A stretch of DNA of 64,000 nucleotides from Comamonas sp. GTDB taxonomy: Bacteria > Pseudomonadota > Gammaproteobacteria > Burkholderiales > Burkholderiaceae_C. Location of the stretch: the NCBI GenBank assembly GCA_028690035.1, contig JAQVCA010000004.1:219937-283936 (forward strand), in the 5' to 3' direction. Under the pieces are notes generated by a model. That model was not told where the DNA came from and did no database searches. It saw only the letters and a list, made by a program, of their open reading frames with translations. The translations under genes and the position numbers were made by a program. Below, in pieces: positions 20,313-29,945 of this stretch (position 1 is the first letter of the stretch; every line of letters starts with the position of its first letter).

Positions 20313-21641
20313 ATGCACGCATTACCTCTTTCTCCGGCACTGACTTTGTTGCAAGAGCGCCTGGCCCAAGGGCAGGCCGTGGTGGGCATTTACGGACTGG
20401 GCTACGTGGGCCTGCCGCTGGCGCTGCGCTTTGCGCAGGCGGGCATCCAGGTACTGGGTTTTGATATTGATCCGGTCAAGGTGGAAACGCTCAACCGGGG
20501 CGGCAGCTATATCGAACGCTTAACGCCCGATGTGATCGAGGAAGCGCGTGCGCGTGGCTTTGCTGCCACCACCGACTTTGCCCGCACCCAGGAGGTCGAT
20601 GCCCTGATCCTGTGCGTGCCCACGCCGCTGGACGCGCACCGCGAGCCGGACCTGAGTTTCGTCGTCGCCACCATCGAGGCCGCACTGCCGCACATGCGCC
20701 CCGGCCAGATCGTCAGCTTAGAAAGCACCACCTGGCCCGGCACCACCGATGAAGTGCTGGCCCCACGCATGGCAGCGCGCGGTTTGGTGCCCGGCGACCA
20801 CTGCGCTCTGGTGTATTCGCCCGAGCGCGAAGACCCCGGCAACCCGCACTACGGCACGCGCAATATTCCCAAAGTGATCGGTGGCAGCACCCCCGCCTGT
20901 CTTGCGCTGGGCCAGGCGCTGTACCGCCCGGCCATCGACCAGCTGGTGCCCGTCAGCTCCACGCGCGCGGCAGAAATGACCAAGCTGCTGGAGAACATCC
21001 ACCGCAGCGTCAACATCGGTCTGGTCAACGAGATGAAAATCGTCGCCGACAAAATGGGCATCAACATCCACGAGGTGATCGCCGCTGCCGCCACCAAACC
21101 CTTTGGCTTTGTCGCCTACCAGCCCGGCCCCGGCCTGGGTGGGCACTGCATCCCCATCGACCCGTTCTACCTGACCTGGAAAGCGCGCGAATACGGCGTC
21201 AACACCCGCTTTATCGAGCTGGCCGGTGAGATCAACCACCACATGCCGCACTGGGTGGTGGGCAAAGTGATGGACGCGCTCAACGACCGCAGCAAGGCGC
21301 TCAAAGGCAGTCGCATCCTGGTGCTGGGCCTGGCCTACAAAAAAAACATCGACGACACGCGCGAATCGCCCGCCGTGGAAATCATGGATCTGCTGCAAGC
21401 CAAGGGCGCGCACATCGACTACAGCGACCCGCATGTCCCCACCTTCCCGCGCAAGCGCGACTACCACTTTGACCTGCAATCAGTGGCGCTGACACCCGAG
21501 AGCATCGCCAGCTACGACTGTCTGGTGCTGGCCACCGACCACGATGGGTTTGATTACCAGCTGTTGGTGCAGCACGCCCGCTTGATCGTGGATACGCGGG
21601 GGCGGCTGGGGGTGGGGGCAGGGAATGTAGTGGCCGCCTAG
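20313..21641 (+). CDS. Nucleotide-sugar 6-dehydrogenase (UDP-GlcNAc dehydrogenase, WbpA-like)
   Basis: A 442-residue enzyme that oxidises C6 of a UDP-sugar to a uronic acid with two NAD. The Rossmann motif GLGYVG is at 28-33, 'CVPTPLD' at about 105-111, and catalytic C279 is in 'GGHCIP'; '[15 protein letters not shown]' is the UDP-binding domain. '[11 protein letters not shown]' resembles WbpA (UDP-GlcNAc dehydrogenase) more than WecC or Ugd, and WecB at 26128 would epimerise at C2. The exact substrate is inference. ATG 20313 is used; the longer frame includes implausible residues. Confidence 0.82.
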   Translation: MHALPLSPALTLLQERLAQGQAVVGIYGLGYVGLPLALRFAQAGIQVLGFDIDPVKVETLNRGGSYIERLTPDVIEEARARGFAATTDFARTQEVDALILCVPTPLDAHREPDLSFVVATIEAALPHMRPGQIVSLESTTWPGTTDEVLAPRMAARGLVPGDHCALVYSPEREDPGNPHYGTRNIPKVIGGSTPACLALGQALYRPAIDQLVPVSSTRAAEMTKLLENIHRSVNIGLVNEMKIVADKMGINIHEVIAAAATKPFGFVAYQPGPGLGGHCIPIDPFYLTWKAREYGVNTRFIELAGEINHHMPHWVVGKVMDALNDRSKALKGSRILVLGLAYKKNIDDTRESPAVEIMDLLQAKGAHIDYSDPHVPTFPRKRDYHFDLQSVALTPESIASYDCLVLATDHDGFDYQLLVQHARLIVDTRGRLGVGAGNVVAA

Positions 21642-21661
21642 ACGATGCCGCCGTGATAGCC

Positions 21662-23110
21662 ATGCACCTTGAAGAACTCCAGCACATCCTGGCCTGTGGT
21701 GAAGACAGCCAGCACCAGTTCAAGCGCGAAATCACCCACCCAGACAGCTTGGCCGCCGAACTGGTGGCCCTGTCCAACAGCGGCGGTGGGCGCATTTTCA
21801 TCGGCGTGGAAGACGATGGCCGTATCAGCGGTTTGAGCCCGCAGCAGGTGCGCGCCTTCAACCAGCAACTGAGCAACGCCGCCAGCAACAACGTGCGCCC
21901 GCCCATCCACCCCACCACAGAAAACATCGCCGCCGAGCAGGGCATCGTCATCGTGGTCACGGTGGCTGATGGCCTGAACAAGCCCTACATGGACGTGCAA
22001 GACCGGGTGTGGGTCAAAAACGACGCGGATAAACGCCACGTCACCTCGCGCGAAGAAATGCAGCGCATGTTTTTGAACGCGGGGCTGGTTCAGGCCGACA
22101 CCCTGCCCGTGCCGGGCACCAGCATGGCCGATATGGATTGGGCCGCTTTTGACGCCTACTACCGCAAACGCTTTGGCCAACCCTGCCCCGAAGCCGAGCA
22201 CACCGCCAGCCTTGCCAGCCTGGGCCTGCTCAAAGACCAGCAACTGACCTTGGCCGGAGTGCTACTGTTTGGCCTGCAGCCCCAGCGCTGGTTGCCCGTG
22301 TGCATGGTCAAAGCCGTGGCGTTCTATGGCAACTCGATTGGCGATACCCAGTACCAAGACAGTGAAGACATTGACGGCACCCTGAGCGAGCAGTTTCAGC
22401 GCAGTTTTGCCTTTATCAAACGCAACCTGCACCACGTGCAAAACGGCAGGGGCTTCAACACCCTGGGCGAGCTGGAAGTGCCGCCCATCGCGCTGGAAGA
22501 GCTGTTGGTCAACGCCCTGATGCACCGCGACTACTTTGACAGCGCCTCCATTCGCCTCCTGGTGTTTCGTGACCGCATTGAAATCATCAGCCCCGGCCAC
22601 CTGCCCGGCAACCTGAGCACCGAGGACATCCAGCACGGCAAAACCAAGCGCCGCAACCCCATCTTGAGCGAACACGCCGCCCACCTGCTGCCCTACCGGG
22701 GGCTGGGCAGTGGCATTCACCGAGCACGGCAAGCCTGGCCGCAAATTGAGCTGCAAGACCACCGCAGCGGCAATGAATTTAGGGCCGTGGTGGCGCGGCC
22801 ACAGGTGGCAGGACAAACGCCTGCACCTGCGGATGACACCTCCATCCTGCAACGGCTAGAGTCGCGGCTAGAGTCGCGGCTAGAGTCAAAACTGGCAGCC
22901 AAGGTGCTCATGCACCTGACCACCCAGCCCATGGGTAAGGCCGATTTGGCCAGGGCACTGGGCCACGCCACCGTGTCGGGCGAATTGCACAAGCAAATTC
23001 GCCGTCTGCTGGACTCAGGGCACATCGAAATGACCCTCCCCGACAAACCCACCAGCCGCCAGCAGCGCTATCGGCTGACCGAAGCGGGGCAAGCGCTGTT
23101 GCAGCAGTAG
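21662..23110 (+). CDS. AlbA_2/HATPase domain protein (Schlafen-like putative regulator)
   Basis: A protein of about 482 residues. The N-terminal AlbA_2 putative nucleic-acid-binding domain covers about 1-125 ('SQHQFKREI', 'VALSNSGGGRIFIGVEDDG'), a helical middle follows, then an HATPase_c_4-type ATP-binding domain ('EELLVNALMHRDY', 'ISPGHLPGN') and a C-terminal winged helix (about 415-482). Between them residues 398-409 repeat RLES three times, encoded by a 12-base tandem repeat. Such proteins are annotated as regulators or RecG-like, and some relatives occur in phage defence; function here is unknown. A GTG at 21653 is the alternative start. It is odd inside a polysaccharide locus. Confidence 0.8.
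   Translation: MHLEELQHILACGEDSQHQFKREITHPDSLAAELVALSNSGGGRIFIGVEDDGRISGLSPQQVRAFNQQLSNAASNNVRPPIHPTTENIAAEQGIVIVVTVADGLNKPYMDVQDRVWVKNDADKRHVTSREEMQRMFLNAGLVQADTLPVPGTSMADMDWAAFDAYYRKRFGQPCPEAEHTASLASLGLLKDQQLTLAGVLLFGLQPQRWLPVCMVKAVAFYGNSIGDTQYQDSEDIDGTLSEQFQRSFAFIKRNLHHVQNGRGFNTLGELEVPPIALEELLVNALMHRDYFDSASIRLLVFRDRIEIISPGHLPGNLSTEDIQHGKTKRRNPILSEHAAHLLPYRGLGSGIHRARQAWPQIELQDHRSGNEFRAVVARPQVAGQTPAPADDTSILQRLESRLESRLESKLAAKVLMHLTTQPMGKADLARALGHATVSGELHKQIRRLLDSGHIEMTLPDKPTSRQQRYRLTEAGQALLQQ
22853..22888 (+). repeat. 12-base tandem repeat, three copies
   Basis: The unit cggctagagtcg occurs at 22853-22864, 22865-22876 and 22877-22888 (last base a). It encodes the repeated RLES residues of the linker before the C-terminal winged helix. 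The copies are almost perfect, which suggests recent expansion and possible length variation among strains. Confidence 0.9.
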
Positions 23111-23115
23111 CGCCT

Positions 23116-24276
23116 ATGACCCAACCCCGCATCCTGCACATCACGCGCAACCTGCCGCCACTGGTCGGCGGCATGGAGCGCTTGAACTGGCACATCGCTG
23201 ATGAGCTGTCGCGCTATGCCCAAGTAGAGTTGATTGGCCCCAGTGGCGCTGCCGCACTACGTCCGTCAGCTGTGCCAGTGACCGAGGTTCCGTTGCGCCC
23301 ACTGCCTCGCTTTTTGCTGGCCTCTGCCTGGCAGGCGGTGGTCGTGGCGCGGCGGTTCAAACCGCATATCGTGCTGGCTGGCAGTGGCCTAACCGCGCCT
23401 GCTGCGTGGCTGGCCGCGCGTGCCAGTGGGGCATGTGCCCATGTGTATTTGCATGGGCTGGATGCCGCCGTACAACACCCCGCTTACCGCGCCGTGTGGC
23501 ACCCGGCCATCCGGCGTATGGACGGAGTGATTGCCAACAGCCAGCCCACCGCCGAGCTGGCACGCAGCCTGGGCGTGACGGCAGAAAAAATCCGCATCAT
23601 TCACCCTGGGGTGACGCTGCCTGCGGCACCCCAAAGCGCCTCAGCGTTGCAGGATTTTCGGCAACGCCATCAATTGGGTGACAGGCGCTTGCTGCTGTCC
23701 GTGGGCCGCCTGACCACCCGCAAAGGCTTGCGCGAATTTGTGCAGCAAGCCTTGCCCGCTATTGTTCAGGCAGCACCCGATACCCTACTGGCCATCGTGG
23801 GGGAGGCCCCAGCCCACTCGCTGCACGCCAGCGTGCAAACTCGCGCCAGCATCCAAGCAGTGGCCGATGCAGCGGGCATTGGTCAGCACCTACGCTTTCT
23901 GGGTGTGATTACCGACCCGCAAGAACTGGCCTGCGCCTACGAAAGCGCTTCGCTGCACATCTTCCCTGTGCGTGAACTGCCCGGCGATCCAGAAGGTTTT
24001 GGCATGGTGGCGATTGAAGCTGCCGCCCACGGACTGCCCACTGTGGCATTTGCCACTGGCGGTATTGTGGATGCCGTGGCGGAGGGACAGTCTGGACATC
24101 TGCTTGCACCCAACGACTACCCAGCGCTGGCCCAAGCCGCGTTGCAAATCCTGGCCGATGACCCCGGCGCATGGCAAACACGCGCCAGTGCCTTTGCAGC
24201 GCAGTTTGCATGGTCAGTAATAGGTCAAAAGCTATGGCACATGCTGGCGAAGGACACTAACTCATTGGATTATTGA
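23116..24276 (+). CDS. GT4 family glycosyltransferase
   Basis: A 386-residue GT-B enzyme that transfers a sugar from a nucleotide donor. The N-terminal domain opens 'RILHITRNLPPLVGGMERL' (acceptor side). The C-terminal domain has 'LLSVGRLTTRKGL' and the GT4 donor-site signature 'GDPEGFGMVAIEAAAHGLP' (about 290-308), with the ExxxxxxE glutamates. Acceptor and donor cannot be read from sequence. It starts 6 bases after the AlbA_2 gene stop and is followed by another GT4-like gene 10 bases on. Confidence 0.9.
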   Translation: MTQPRILHITRNLPPLVGGMERLNWHIADELSRYAQVELIGPSGAAALRPSAVPVTEVPLRPLPRFLLASAWQAVVVARRFKPHIVLAGSGLTAPAAWLAARASGACAHVYLHGLDAAVQHPAYRAVWHPAIRRMDGVIANSQPTAELARSLGVTAEKIRIIHPGVTLPAAPQSASALQDFRQRHQLGDRRLLLSVGRLTTRKGLREFVQQALPAIVQAAPDTLLAIVGEAPAHSLHASVQTRASIQAVADAAGIGQHLRFLGVITDPQELACAYESASLHIFPVRELPGDPEGFGMVAIEAAAHGLPTVAFATGGIVDAVAEGQSGHLLAPNDYPALAQAALQILADDPGAWQTRASAFAAQFAWSVIGQKLWHMLAKDTNSLDY

Positions 24277-24286
24277 GGAGCATTTT

Positions 24287-25378
24287 TTGAAGCTCTTATT
24301 CATTGGAAAACGCTTTAATACCAACCGTGACGCCTTGCTGGAAAAATTTGGCCGCAATTACCAATTCCCTCTGCACTTGGCGCAGCGCCACAGCGTGACC
24401 TTGTGGCTGGTGGATTACCACAGCAAAACCACCATCCAGTGCAGCGATGGGCCACTGACCATCACCTCCACCCCTGTTAAAAATCTGGCCGTATTCAAGC
24501 ACTATCTGCTGGGCACTTATCAAACTACCCAGCCCATAGACATGGTGATTGCCAGTGGGGATTGCTACATAGCCCTGATGGCGCATCGCATCGCCAAAAA
24601 GCTCCAGGCTAAATTCATATTTGATGTGTATGACAAATATGAAGAATTTGGCGGCTATGTACGGCCTTTTGGTTTTGATCTGTTTGGTTATCTACTGAAA
24701 AAAGCCGACATGCGCCTGTTTGCCAGCCATGCGCTGCTGCATAGTCTGGGCCAGCCTGAGCGCGATGCGATATTAAGCAACGGGCTGGATGCCAACCACT
24801 TTCGCCCCATAGACAAGCTCGAAGCGCGGCGCAAACTGCAACTACCTGCCGATGCCACCTATGTAGGCTATTTTGGCAGTATGGAGCCAGACCGGGGCGT
24901 GCAAGACCTTATTGCCGCCGTGCAAATCCTGCGTGAACAAGGGCAGAGCATAGAACTGCTGTTGGGCGGCAAAGCCCATGACAGCCTGCAGCTTGATCAA
25001 CCTGGCATCTGTTACCTGGGCAATGTGCCCTTTGCCGATGTGCCCTATGCGCTGGCGGCCTCTGATGTGTTGGCCATCCCCTACCGCCGCTCACCATTTA
25101 TGGATGCTGGCGCATCCAACAAAATTGCCGAGGCCATGGCCTGCCAGCGTCCCATTGTTGCCACCCGTTCGCCCAATCTCACGGCGAACTTCCCGCAGCA
25201 GGCGCAAGAGCTAGAGCCATATTTGGCTGATTCTGGTAGTACAGTCAGCCTAGCTGAAGCAATAAAGAAGCAAATCAATAATCGTTTTTTGGCCAGCCAA
25301 CCAGATAAAATTTATTGGAAAGATATTTCTACGAATATCAATATTTACCTAAAGGAGATTCATCATGAAAACAGATAA
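24287..25378 (+). CDS. Glycosyltransferase, GT-B (GT4-like)
   Basis: A 363-residue glycosyltransferase. A Rossmann-like N-terminus ('MKLLFIGKRFNTNRD') is followed by a donor domain with 'VGYFGSMEPDRGVQDLI' and 'DAGASNKIAEAMACQRPIV', where the usual E(x7)E is degenerate. The start is TTG at 24287, chosen because GAGGAG lies 6 bases upstream and homology begins immediately. Base composition becomes more AT-rich towards its 3' end. It overlaps the next gene by 14 bases. Confidence 0.82.
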   Translation: MKLLFIGKRFNTNRDALLEKFGRNYQFPLHLAQRHSVTLWLVDYHSKTTIQCSDGPLTITSTPVKNLAVFKHYLLGTYQTTQPIDMVIASGDCYIALMAHRIAKKLQAKFIFDVYDKYEEFGGYVRPFGFDLFGYLLKKADMRLFASHALLHSLGQPERDAILSNGLDANHFRPIDKLEARRKLQLPADATYVGYFGSMEPDRGVQDLIAAVQILREQGQSIELLLGGKAHDSLQLDQPGICYLGNVPFADVPYALAASDVLAIPYRRSPFMDAGASNKIAEAMACQRPIVATRSPNLTANFPQQAQELEPYLADSGSTVSLAEAIKKQINNRFLASQPDKIYWKDISTNINIYLKEIHHENR

Positions 25379-26126
25379 GGACTGGGAGAAATGGGGTGCA
25401 TCAGACCCTTATTTTGGTGTTATTTCAAACGATAAATACAGGAGGAATAATCTTACCAATGATAGCCGTGAAGATTTTTTTTCTTCAGGGGTGGAACATG
25501 TCAGCTATTTATGTGGGTTGATAAATAAAAATTTTAATCAAAATTTTGAGCCAAATTCTGTTTTAGATTTTGGATGCGGCGTGGGGCGATTAGCGATTCC
25601 TTTCGCGAGCATTGCCAAAAGTGTATTAGGAGTTGATATCTCTCCATCAATGCTGGAAATTGCTAAGAAAAACTCAGTAGATAAATCTGTTAAGAACATA
25701 AAGTTTGTTATTTCGGATGATGCATTATCAAAAGTTATTGGTACTTATTCTTTGATACACTCATACATTGTTTTTCAGCATATTCCTAAGAGTAGAGGGC
25801 ATAAAATAATACTCCGTCTGGCTGAAAAAGTTGAGGTTGATGGTTTTCTGGCTCTCCACATTTTTACAGCTTCGCAAGCAAGCGCATTGGTCAGAGCCTT
25901 GGTTCGCTTGCGCTACAATTTCCCACCAATTCAGTGGGGGTGGAATTTATTAAAGAAACGCCCGTTTTTTGAGCCACCGATGCAATTAAATTGCTATGAC
26001 GCTAGCTACTTAGAAGTAAATTTAAAAAAACTAGGATTTGCCGAAGTGAAATTTATTGAAGTTCCTTCTATCGAGGGATTTACAGGCGTTTTCATGATTG
26101 CCAAACGCCTCTCAAATAAAAGCTGA
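25365..26126 (+). CDS. Class I SAM-dependent methyltransferase
   Basis: A 253-residue methyltransferase with SAM motif I 'VLDFGCGVGRLA' (about residues 66-77) and 'VLGVDISPSMLEIAKKN' after it. The acceptor is unknown; its place among glycosyltransferases suggests a sugar or a polysaccharide end. It is markedly AT-rich (many AAA, ATT and TTT codons) compared with the rest of the window, a sign of transfer from a lower-GC source. ATG 25365 has AAGGAG upstream and lies inside the end of the preceding gene. Confidence 0.85.
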   Translation: MKTDKDWEKWGASDPYFGVISNDKYRRNNLTNDSREDFFSSGVEHVSYLCGLINKNFNQNFEPNSVLDFGCGVGRLAIPFASIAKSVLGVDISPSMLEIAKKNSVDKSVKNIKFVISDDALSKVIGTYSLIHSYIVFQHIPKSRGHKIILRLAEKVEVDGFLALHIFTASQASALVRALVRLRYNFPPIQWGWNLLKKRPFFEPPMQLNCYDASYLEVNLKKLGFAEVKFIEVPSIEGFTGVFMIAKRLSNKS

Positions 26127-26127
26127 T

Positions 26128-27213
26128 ATGAAGAGAAAAATTATTTGTGTTTTTGGCACTCGGCCCGAAGCCATCAAAATGGTTCCGGTCATTCGCGCCC
26201 TGCAAAGCAGCAACTGGGCGCGCTGCATCGTTGTCGTCACTGCCCAGCACCGAGATTTACTCGATCAAATGCTGACCCGTTTTGGCATTGCCGTGGATTA
26301 CGACCTCAACATCATGCAGCCCAAGCAAAGCCTCAATAGCGTACTGGCCCGCATGCTGCCCGAGCTGGAAGGCATCATTCAAACTGAACAGCCCTACGCT
26401 GTGCTGGCCCAGGGCGATACCGCCACCGTGTTTGGCGCGGCGCTGGCGGCTTTTCATGCCCAAGTGCCTTTTGGTCACATCGAGGCGGGCCTACGCACCC
26501 ATGATTTGCAGCACCCATTCCCTGAAGAGGGCTATCGCCAAATGGTCTCACGCATCACCCAGTGGCACTTTGCACCCACTGAGAATGCAGCCCAAGCCTT
26601 GCAGCAAGAAGGTATAGACCCCAGCAAAATCCATGTGGTCGGTAACACCTGTATAGACACACTGCTGCAAACCGTGGCTCAAATGCCGGCGCCCAGCCAA
26701 CAAACAGGTCGTCTTATCTTGCTGACCGCCCACAGGCGCGAAAACTTTGGCCAGCCGCTACAAAACATTTTTAACGCTGTGCTGCAAATCTTGGAACAAC
26801 ACCCCGATGTGCGCGTGCTCTACCCCGTTCACCCTAACCCCAATGTGCAGCAGCTTGCCCGCACCATGCTCAGCAAGCACCCCAGAATTGAGTTGGTCGC
26901 ACCGCTGGATTACTTTGACTTTGTGGCCGTCATGCAAGCTGCCCACCTGATATTGACGGACAGCGGCGGCGTGCAAGAAGAAGCTCCTGCCTTGGGAAAA
27001 CCTGTTCTGGTACTGCGCCAAACCACTGAGCGCCCAGAGCCAGTGGTTGAGGGCGTCGCTAAGTTGGTCGGTACAGACCAAGCAGAAATAGTACGACAGG
27101 TAGAACGCCTACTGAATGATGCTGATCACTACCAAAGTATGGCCAGAGTGTGCATGCCCTACGGTAATGGGACGGCAGGATATTCAATAAGCAAACACCT
27201 TATTACAAATTAA
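26128..27213 (+). CDS. wecB: UDP-N-acetylglucosamine 2-epimerase (non-hydrolysing)
   Basis: A 361-residue epimerase interconverting UDP-GlcNAc and UDP-ManNAc. 'VFGTRPEAIKMVPVI' (about 6-20), 'VLAQGDTATVFGAALAAF', 'HIEAGLRT' (about 117-124), 'FPEEGYRQM', 'LLTAHRRENFG' and 'LTDSGGVQEEAPALGKP' are family signatures. Its product could feed the 6-dehydrogenase at 20313 to give a ManNAc uronic acid. ATG 26128 follows the previous stop by one base and lacks a strong Shine-Dalgarno, suggesting re-initiation. Confidence 0.93.
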   Translation: MKRKIICVFGTRPEAIKMVPVIRALQSSNWARCIVVVTAQHRDLLDQMLTRFGIAVDYDLNIMQPKQSLNSVLARMLPELEGIIQTEQPYAVLAQGDTATVFGAALAAFHAQVPFGHIEAGLRTHDLQHPFPEEGYRQMVSRITQWHFAPTENAAQALQQEGIDPSKIHVVGNTCIDTLLQTVAQMPAPSQQTGRLILLTAHRRENFGQPLQNIFNAVLQILEQHPDVRVLYPVHPNPNVQQLARTMLSKHPRIELVAPLDYFDFVAVMQAAHLILTDSGGVQEEAPALGKPVLVLRQTTERPEPVVEGVAKLVGTDQAEIVRQVERLLNDADHYQSMARVCMPYGNGTAGYSISKHLITN

Positions 27214-27382
27214 TAATTTATACTCTAAGAGAGAAAATAAAATTTCAAACCACATGGAAACCTAATTTTATTATAATTCATATTGTGGAACAATATTTAA
27301 AATTAAACATGGATAATTATTTAAAAAGACAACCTAAAAAATAATGTTTCTTGATATTTAATACAATTGAACACCAATAATC
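27214..27382. other. AT-rich intergenic stretch
   Basis: 169 very AT-rich bases with no coding frame, between wecB and the GT2 gene. Several A/T runs could serve as a promoter for the GT2 gene, but no clear -35/-10 pair was fixed. Confidence 0.4.
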
Positions 27383-28408
27383 ATGATAACAACAATTATT
27401 CCAACCTATCGACGCCCAATTTTTCTTCGTCGTGCCATAAAAAGCGTATTGGAGCAAAAAAACGCATCATTCCAAGTTTGTGTTTACGATAACTGCTCCG
27501 AGGACGAAACTGAGGCAAATGTTCGTGAATTGGCAAAAAACGACGAACGTGTTTTATATTATCGCCACTCAAAAAATATAGGTGGTTTGGCAAATTTTTT
27601 GCACGGTATGTCTCGGATAGAAACAGATTTTTTTTCTTTTCTTTCAGATGACGACTATCTTTTGCCAGGATTTTACCAGCGCGCGCTTGCTGCCTTAGAT
27701 CGCCACCCCGAAGCTATGTGCTGGGCCGGCATGACTTTGAATGTGGATGAAAAAAATTTGATCTGGGATGCCCGTGCACGCCAATGGCCACGTGAAGGTT
27801 ATTTTGAACCCCCGCAGGGATTTATGGCAATGACTGGGGGTATGGCTCCTGCATGGACAAGCATCTTGTTTCGCAAGGACGTTCTTAAAAATGTTGGATT
27901 CATTGATCCAGAGGTTCTGGGGCCATCCGATTTGGAGTATTGCCTACGATTGGCAGCGCGCTATCCCTATATCTTCGAAAAATACCCAGCAGCTGTTCTG
28001 ACACTGAACAGCCAGTCGTTCAGCGCAACCCAGCCGATGGCATCTTTCTGGCCCGGCTGGAAACGTATGTTTGAAAAAATATCGGCTGATCCGGGTTTAT
28101 CCACCGATTTCAAACAGACAGCACTGGCCGCATTGCACCGGGATGGACGCAAGATGTTGTTTCGGCGTGGAGCCAATGCGCTGGCGGCCGGACGTTTGGA
28201 TTTCGTGCGTGATGCTGCTGATGCTCTGGCAAGTGATTGCGATGAATCAGCGCGGGCATTTTTGTTGCGCTCGCTTGTTGCAGGCTGCTCACACAGTTCT
28301 AATTTGCAACGCATATACACCTCGGCCTACCGCTGGGCAGAACGGCGCATCGTCGATTCGCGCCAAGACTTGCAGGCTGCTTATGGCCATTTGCTGAAAC
28401 CCATCTAA
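27383..28408 (+). CDS. GT2 family glycosyltransferase
   Basis: A 341-residue GT-A inverting glycosyltransferase. The family start 'TTIIPTYRRPIFLRRAIKSVL' (about 3-23) is followed by 'VYDNCSEDET' and the metal-binding 'LSDDDYLLPGF' (about 90-100). Donor and acceptor are unknown. The 5' third is AT-rich and the 3' part returns to local GC. It is the last plus-strand gene of the region; its stop lies 4 bases from the end of the flippase gene on the other strand. Confidence 0.88.
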   Translation: MITTIIPTYRRPIFLRRAIKSVLEQKNASFQVCVYDNCSEDETEANVRELAKNDERVLYYRHSKNIGGLANFLHGMSRIETDFFSFLSDDDYLLPGFYQRALAALDRHPEAMCWAGMTLNVDEKNLIWDARARQWPREGYFEPPQGFMAMTGGMAPAWTSILFRKDVLKNVGFIDPEVLGPSDLEYCLRLAARYPYIFEKYPAAVLTLNSQSFSATQPMASFWPGWKRMFEKISADPGLSTDFKQTALAALHRDGRKMLFRRGANALAAGRLDFVRDAADALASDCDESARAFLLRSLVAGCSHSSNLQRIYTSAYRWAERRIVDSRQDLQAAYGHLLKPI

Positions 28409-28412
28409 CCAG

Positions 28413-29936
28413 TCATTGGATCGGTTTACAACTTGATGCAGGGCGATGCTGCGCACACCATTTTCCTGCCATGGCCCTAACAGCCGGGGCTACCAAAGCA
28501 CAAGCAAGCAGCGTCCCACCACTTGCTAACCCCATCCATGTAAACCCTGCCAAGTCGCGTGTCAGAGTGGGCAGAAGCGCGTGCAACGCCAGCGCCACAC
28601 CCGCACCCGCCAGCAGCGGCGGCAGGTTGTCCTGCAAGTACCAGCACAGGGCTTGGCCCGGCAACAAGCGCCGGTGCATCCAGGGAATGCCCACCGCCAC
28701 CGAGACCAGGTTGGCCAGCAGCCAAGGCAGTGCGGCACCTGCAATGCCGTAGCGCTCTACCGCCCACAGGCACAGGGGCACGCCCAGAGCCAGCGATACG
28801 GCATTGAGTCCGGCGGCCAGCCGCGTCCAGCCATGGGCCAGTTGCAGCGCGTACGGTATGTTCATCAAGCCATTGAGAGCCGACCCCAGCACCAGCAGCT
28901 TCAGGGCAGGGGCCACCTTGGCGGCCAGAGCTGCATCGCCAGTCCACAAAAACAGTACCTCATGCGCAAACACCACCAGCACCGCCGCCACGGCGGCAAT
29001 CACCACGGCCAGGTACTGGCTGCTCAAGTGGTACAGCATTAGCAGACCTGCATCATCGTGCTGCGCCACTTGGCGGCTAAAGCGCGGGTACAGCGCATTA
29101 AACATGGGCTGCACCATGCGCCCCAGCCCAGCGGCCACGCTCAGCGCCAAGGTGTAGTAGCCCATCTCCTCCAGCGGGCGCACGCTGGTCAGCACCAGGC
29201 GATCAACTTGGCTCACGCCCAGCGCCAACACACCAATGGCAAACAGCCCGCCGGCAAAGCGGCTGCTACCCTGCCAGGCCTCGCGCGTGAAGCGCGCCGT
29301 GCGCAGCCCTGGCGGCAAATATCGCCAAACCATCCATGCCGTGACCAGCGACTGCGCTGCACCCACCAGCGCATGCCAGCACAAAAACGCTTCTATGCTG
29401 GGCAGCACCCACAGCACAGGCAGCACACCCGCATAGCGCAGCGTGGCAAACACCGCGAGGATGGCATTCAACTGGGGTTGGCGCTCCAGGCCCGAGAGGC
29501 AGTTGGCGTAAAAGGTGCTGGGCCACAGCAGTGCAATGGCCACCCCCATGATGGCAATTGCAGTGCCTGCCTGCCCGGGGGTGATGCTGCGCAGATGGAG
29601 CCAATGGTTCGCCAGCAGGCCGCTGGCCAGCCACATCAACACCGCTACCGCAGCAGCCAGCAACCAGATCACCACTTCTGATGTGCGCACCAAATCGCGG
29701 CTGCCGTCACCCAGTGCCGGGTTGTGCGCGCGACGTGCCAGCTCGCGGTTGGTGGCACCGCCGATGCCAAAGTCAAACAACTGCAAGATGGCCTGAAAGC
29801 TCAACATTAAGCCCACTAGGCCAAATGCTTCGCCGCCCAAAATGTGCAGGTACTGCGGCAGAAAAATGACGGCCATCGCCGCTATCCAAATCTGGCCCAG
29901 GTAATTGGCCAGTATGTTTCTGCGCAACGCTGCCAT
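28413..29936 (-). CDS. Wzx-like polysaccharide flippase (MOP superfamily)
   Basis: A 507-residue integral membrane protein with about 12-14 hydrophobic helices. The N-terminus 'NILANYLGQIWIAAMAVIFLPQYLHILGGEAFGLVGL' region is typical of oligosaccharide flippases that move undecaprenyl-linked glycans across the inner membrane. The substrate is presumably the glycan made by the surrounding genes (inference). It is the last gene of the long minus-strand operon, 9 bases after the CmcI-like gene, and converges with the GT2 gene. Confidence 0.88.
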   Translation of the reverse strand: MAALRRNILANYLGQIWIAAMAVIFLPQYLHILGGEAFGLVGLMLSFQAILQLFDFGIGGATNRELARRAHNPALGDGSRDLVRTSEVVIWLLAAAVAVLMWLASGLLANHWLHLRSITPGQAGTAIAIMGVAIALLWPSTFYANCLSGLERQPQLNAILAVFATLRYAGVLPVLWVLPSIEAFLCWHALVGAAQSLVTAWMVWRYLPPGLRTARFTREAWQGSSRFAGGLFAIGVLALGVSQVDRLVLTSVRPLEEMGYYTLALSVAAGLGRMVQPMFNALYPRFSRQVAQHDDAGLLMLYHLSSQYLAVVIAAVAAVLVVFAHEVLFLWTGDAALAAKVAPALKLLVLGSALNGLMNIPYALQLAHGWTRLAAGLNAVSLALGVPLCLWAVERYGIAGAALPWLLANLVSVAVGIPWMHRRLLPGQALCWYLQDNLPPLLAGAGVALALHALLPTLTRDLAGFTWMGLASGGTLLACALVAPAVRAMAGKWCAQHRPASSCKPIQ

Positions 29937-29945
29937 GGGCCAAAC

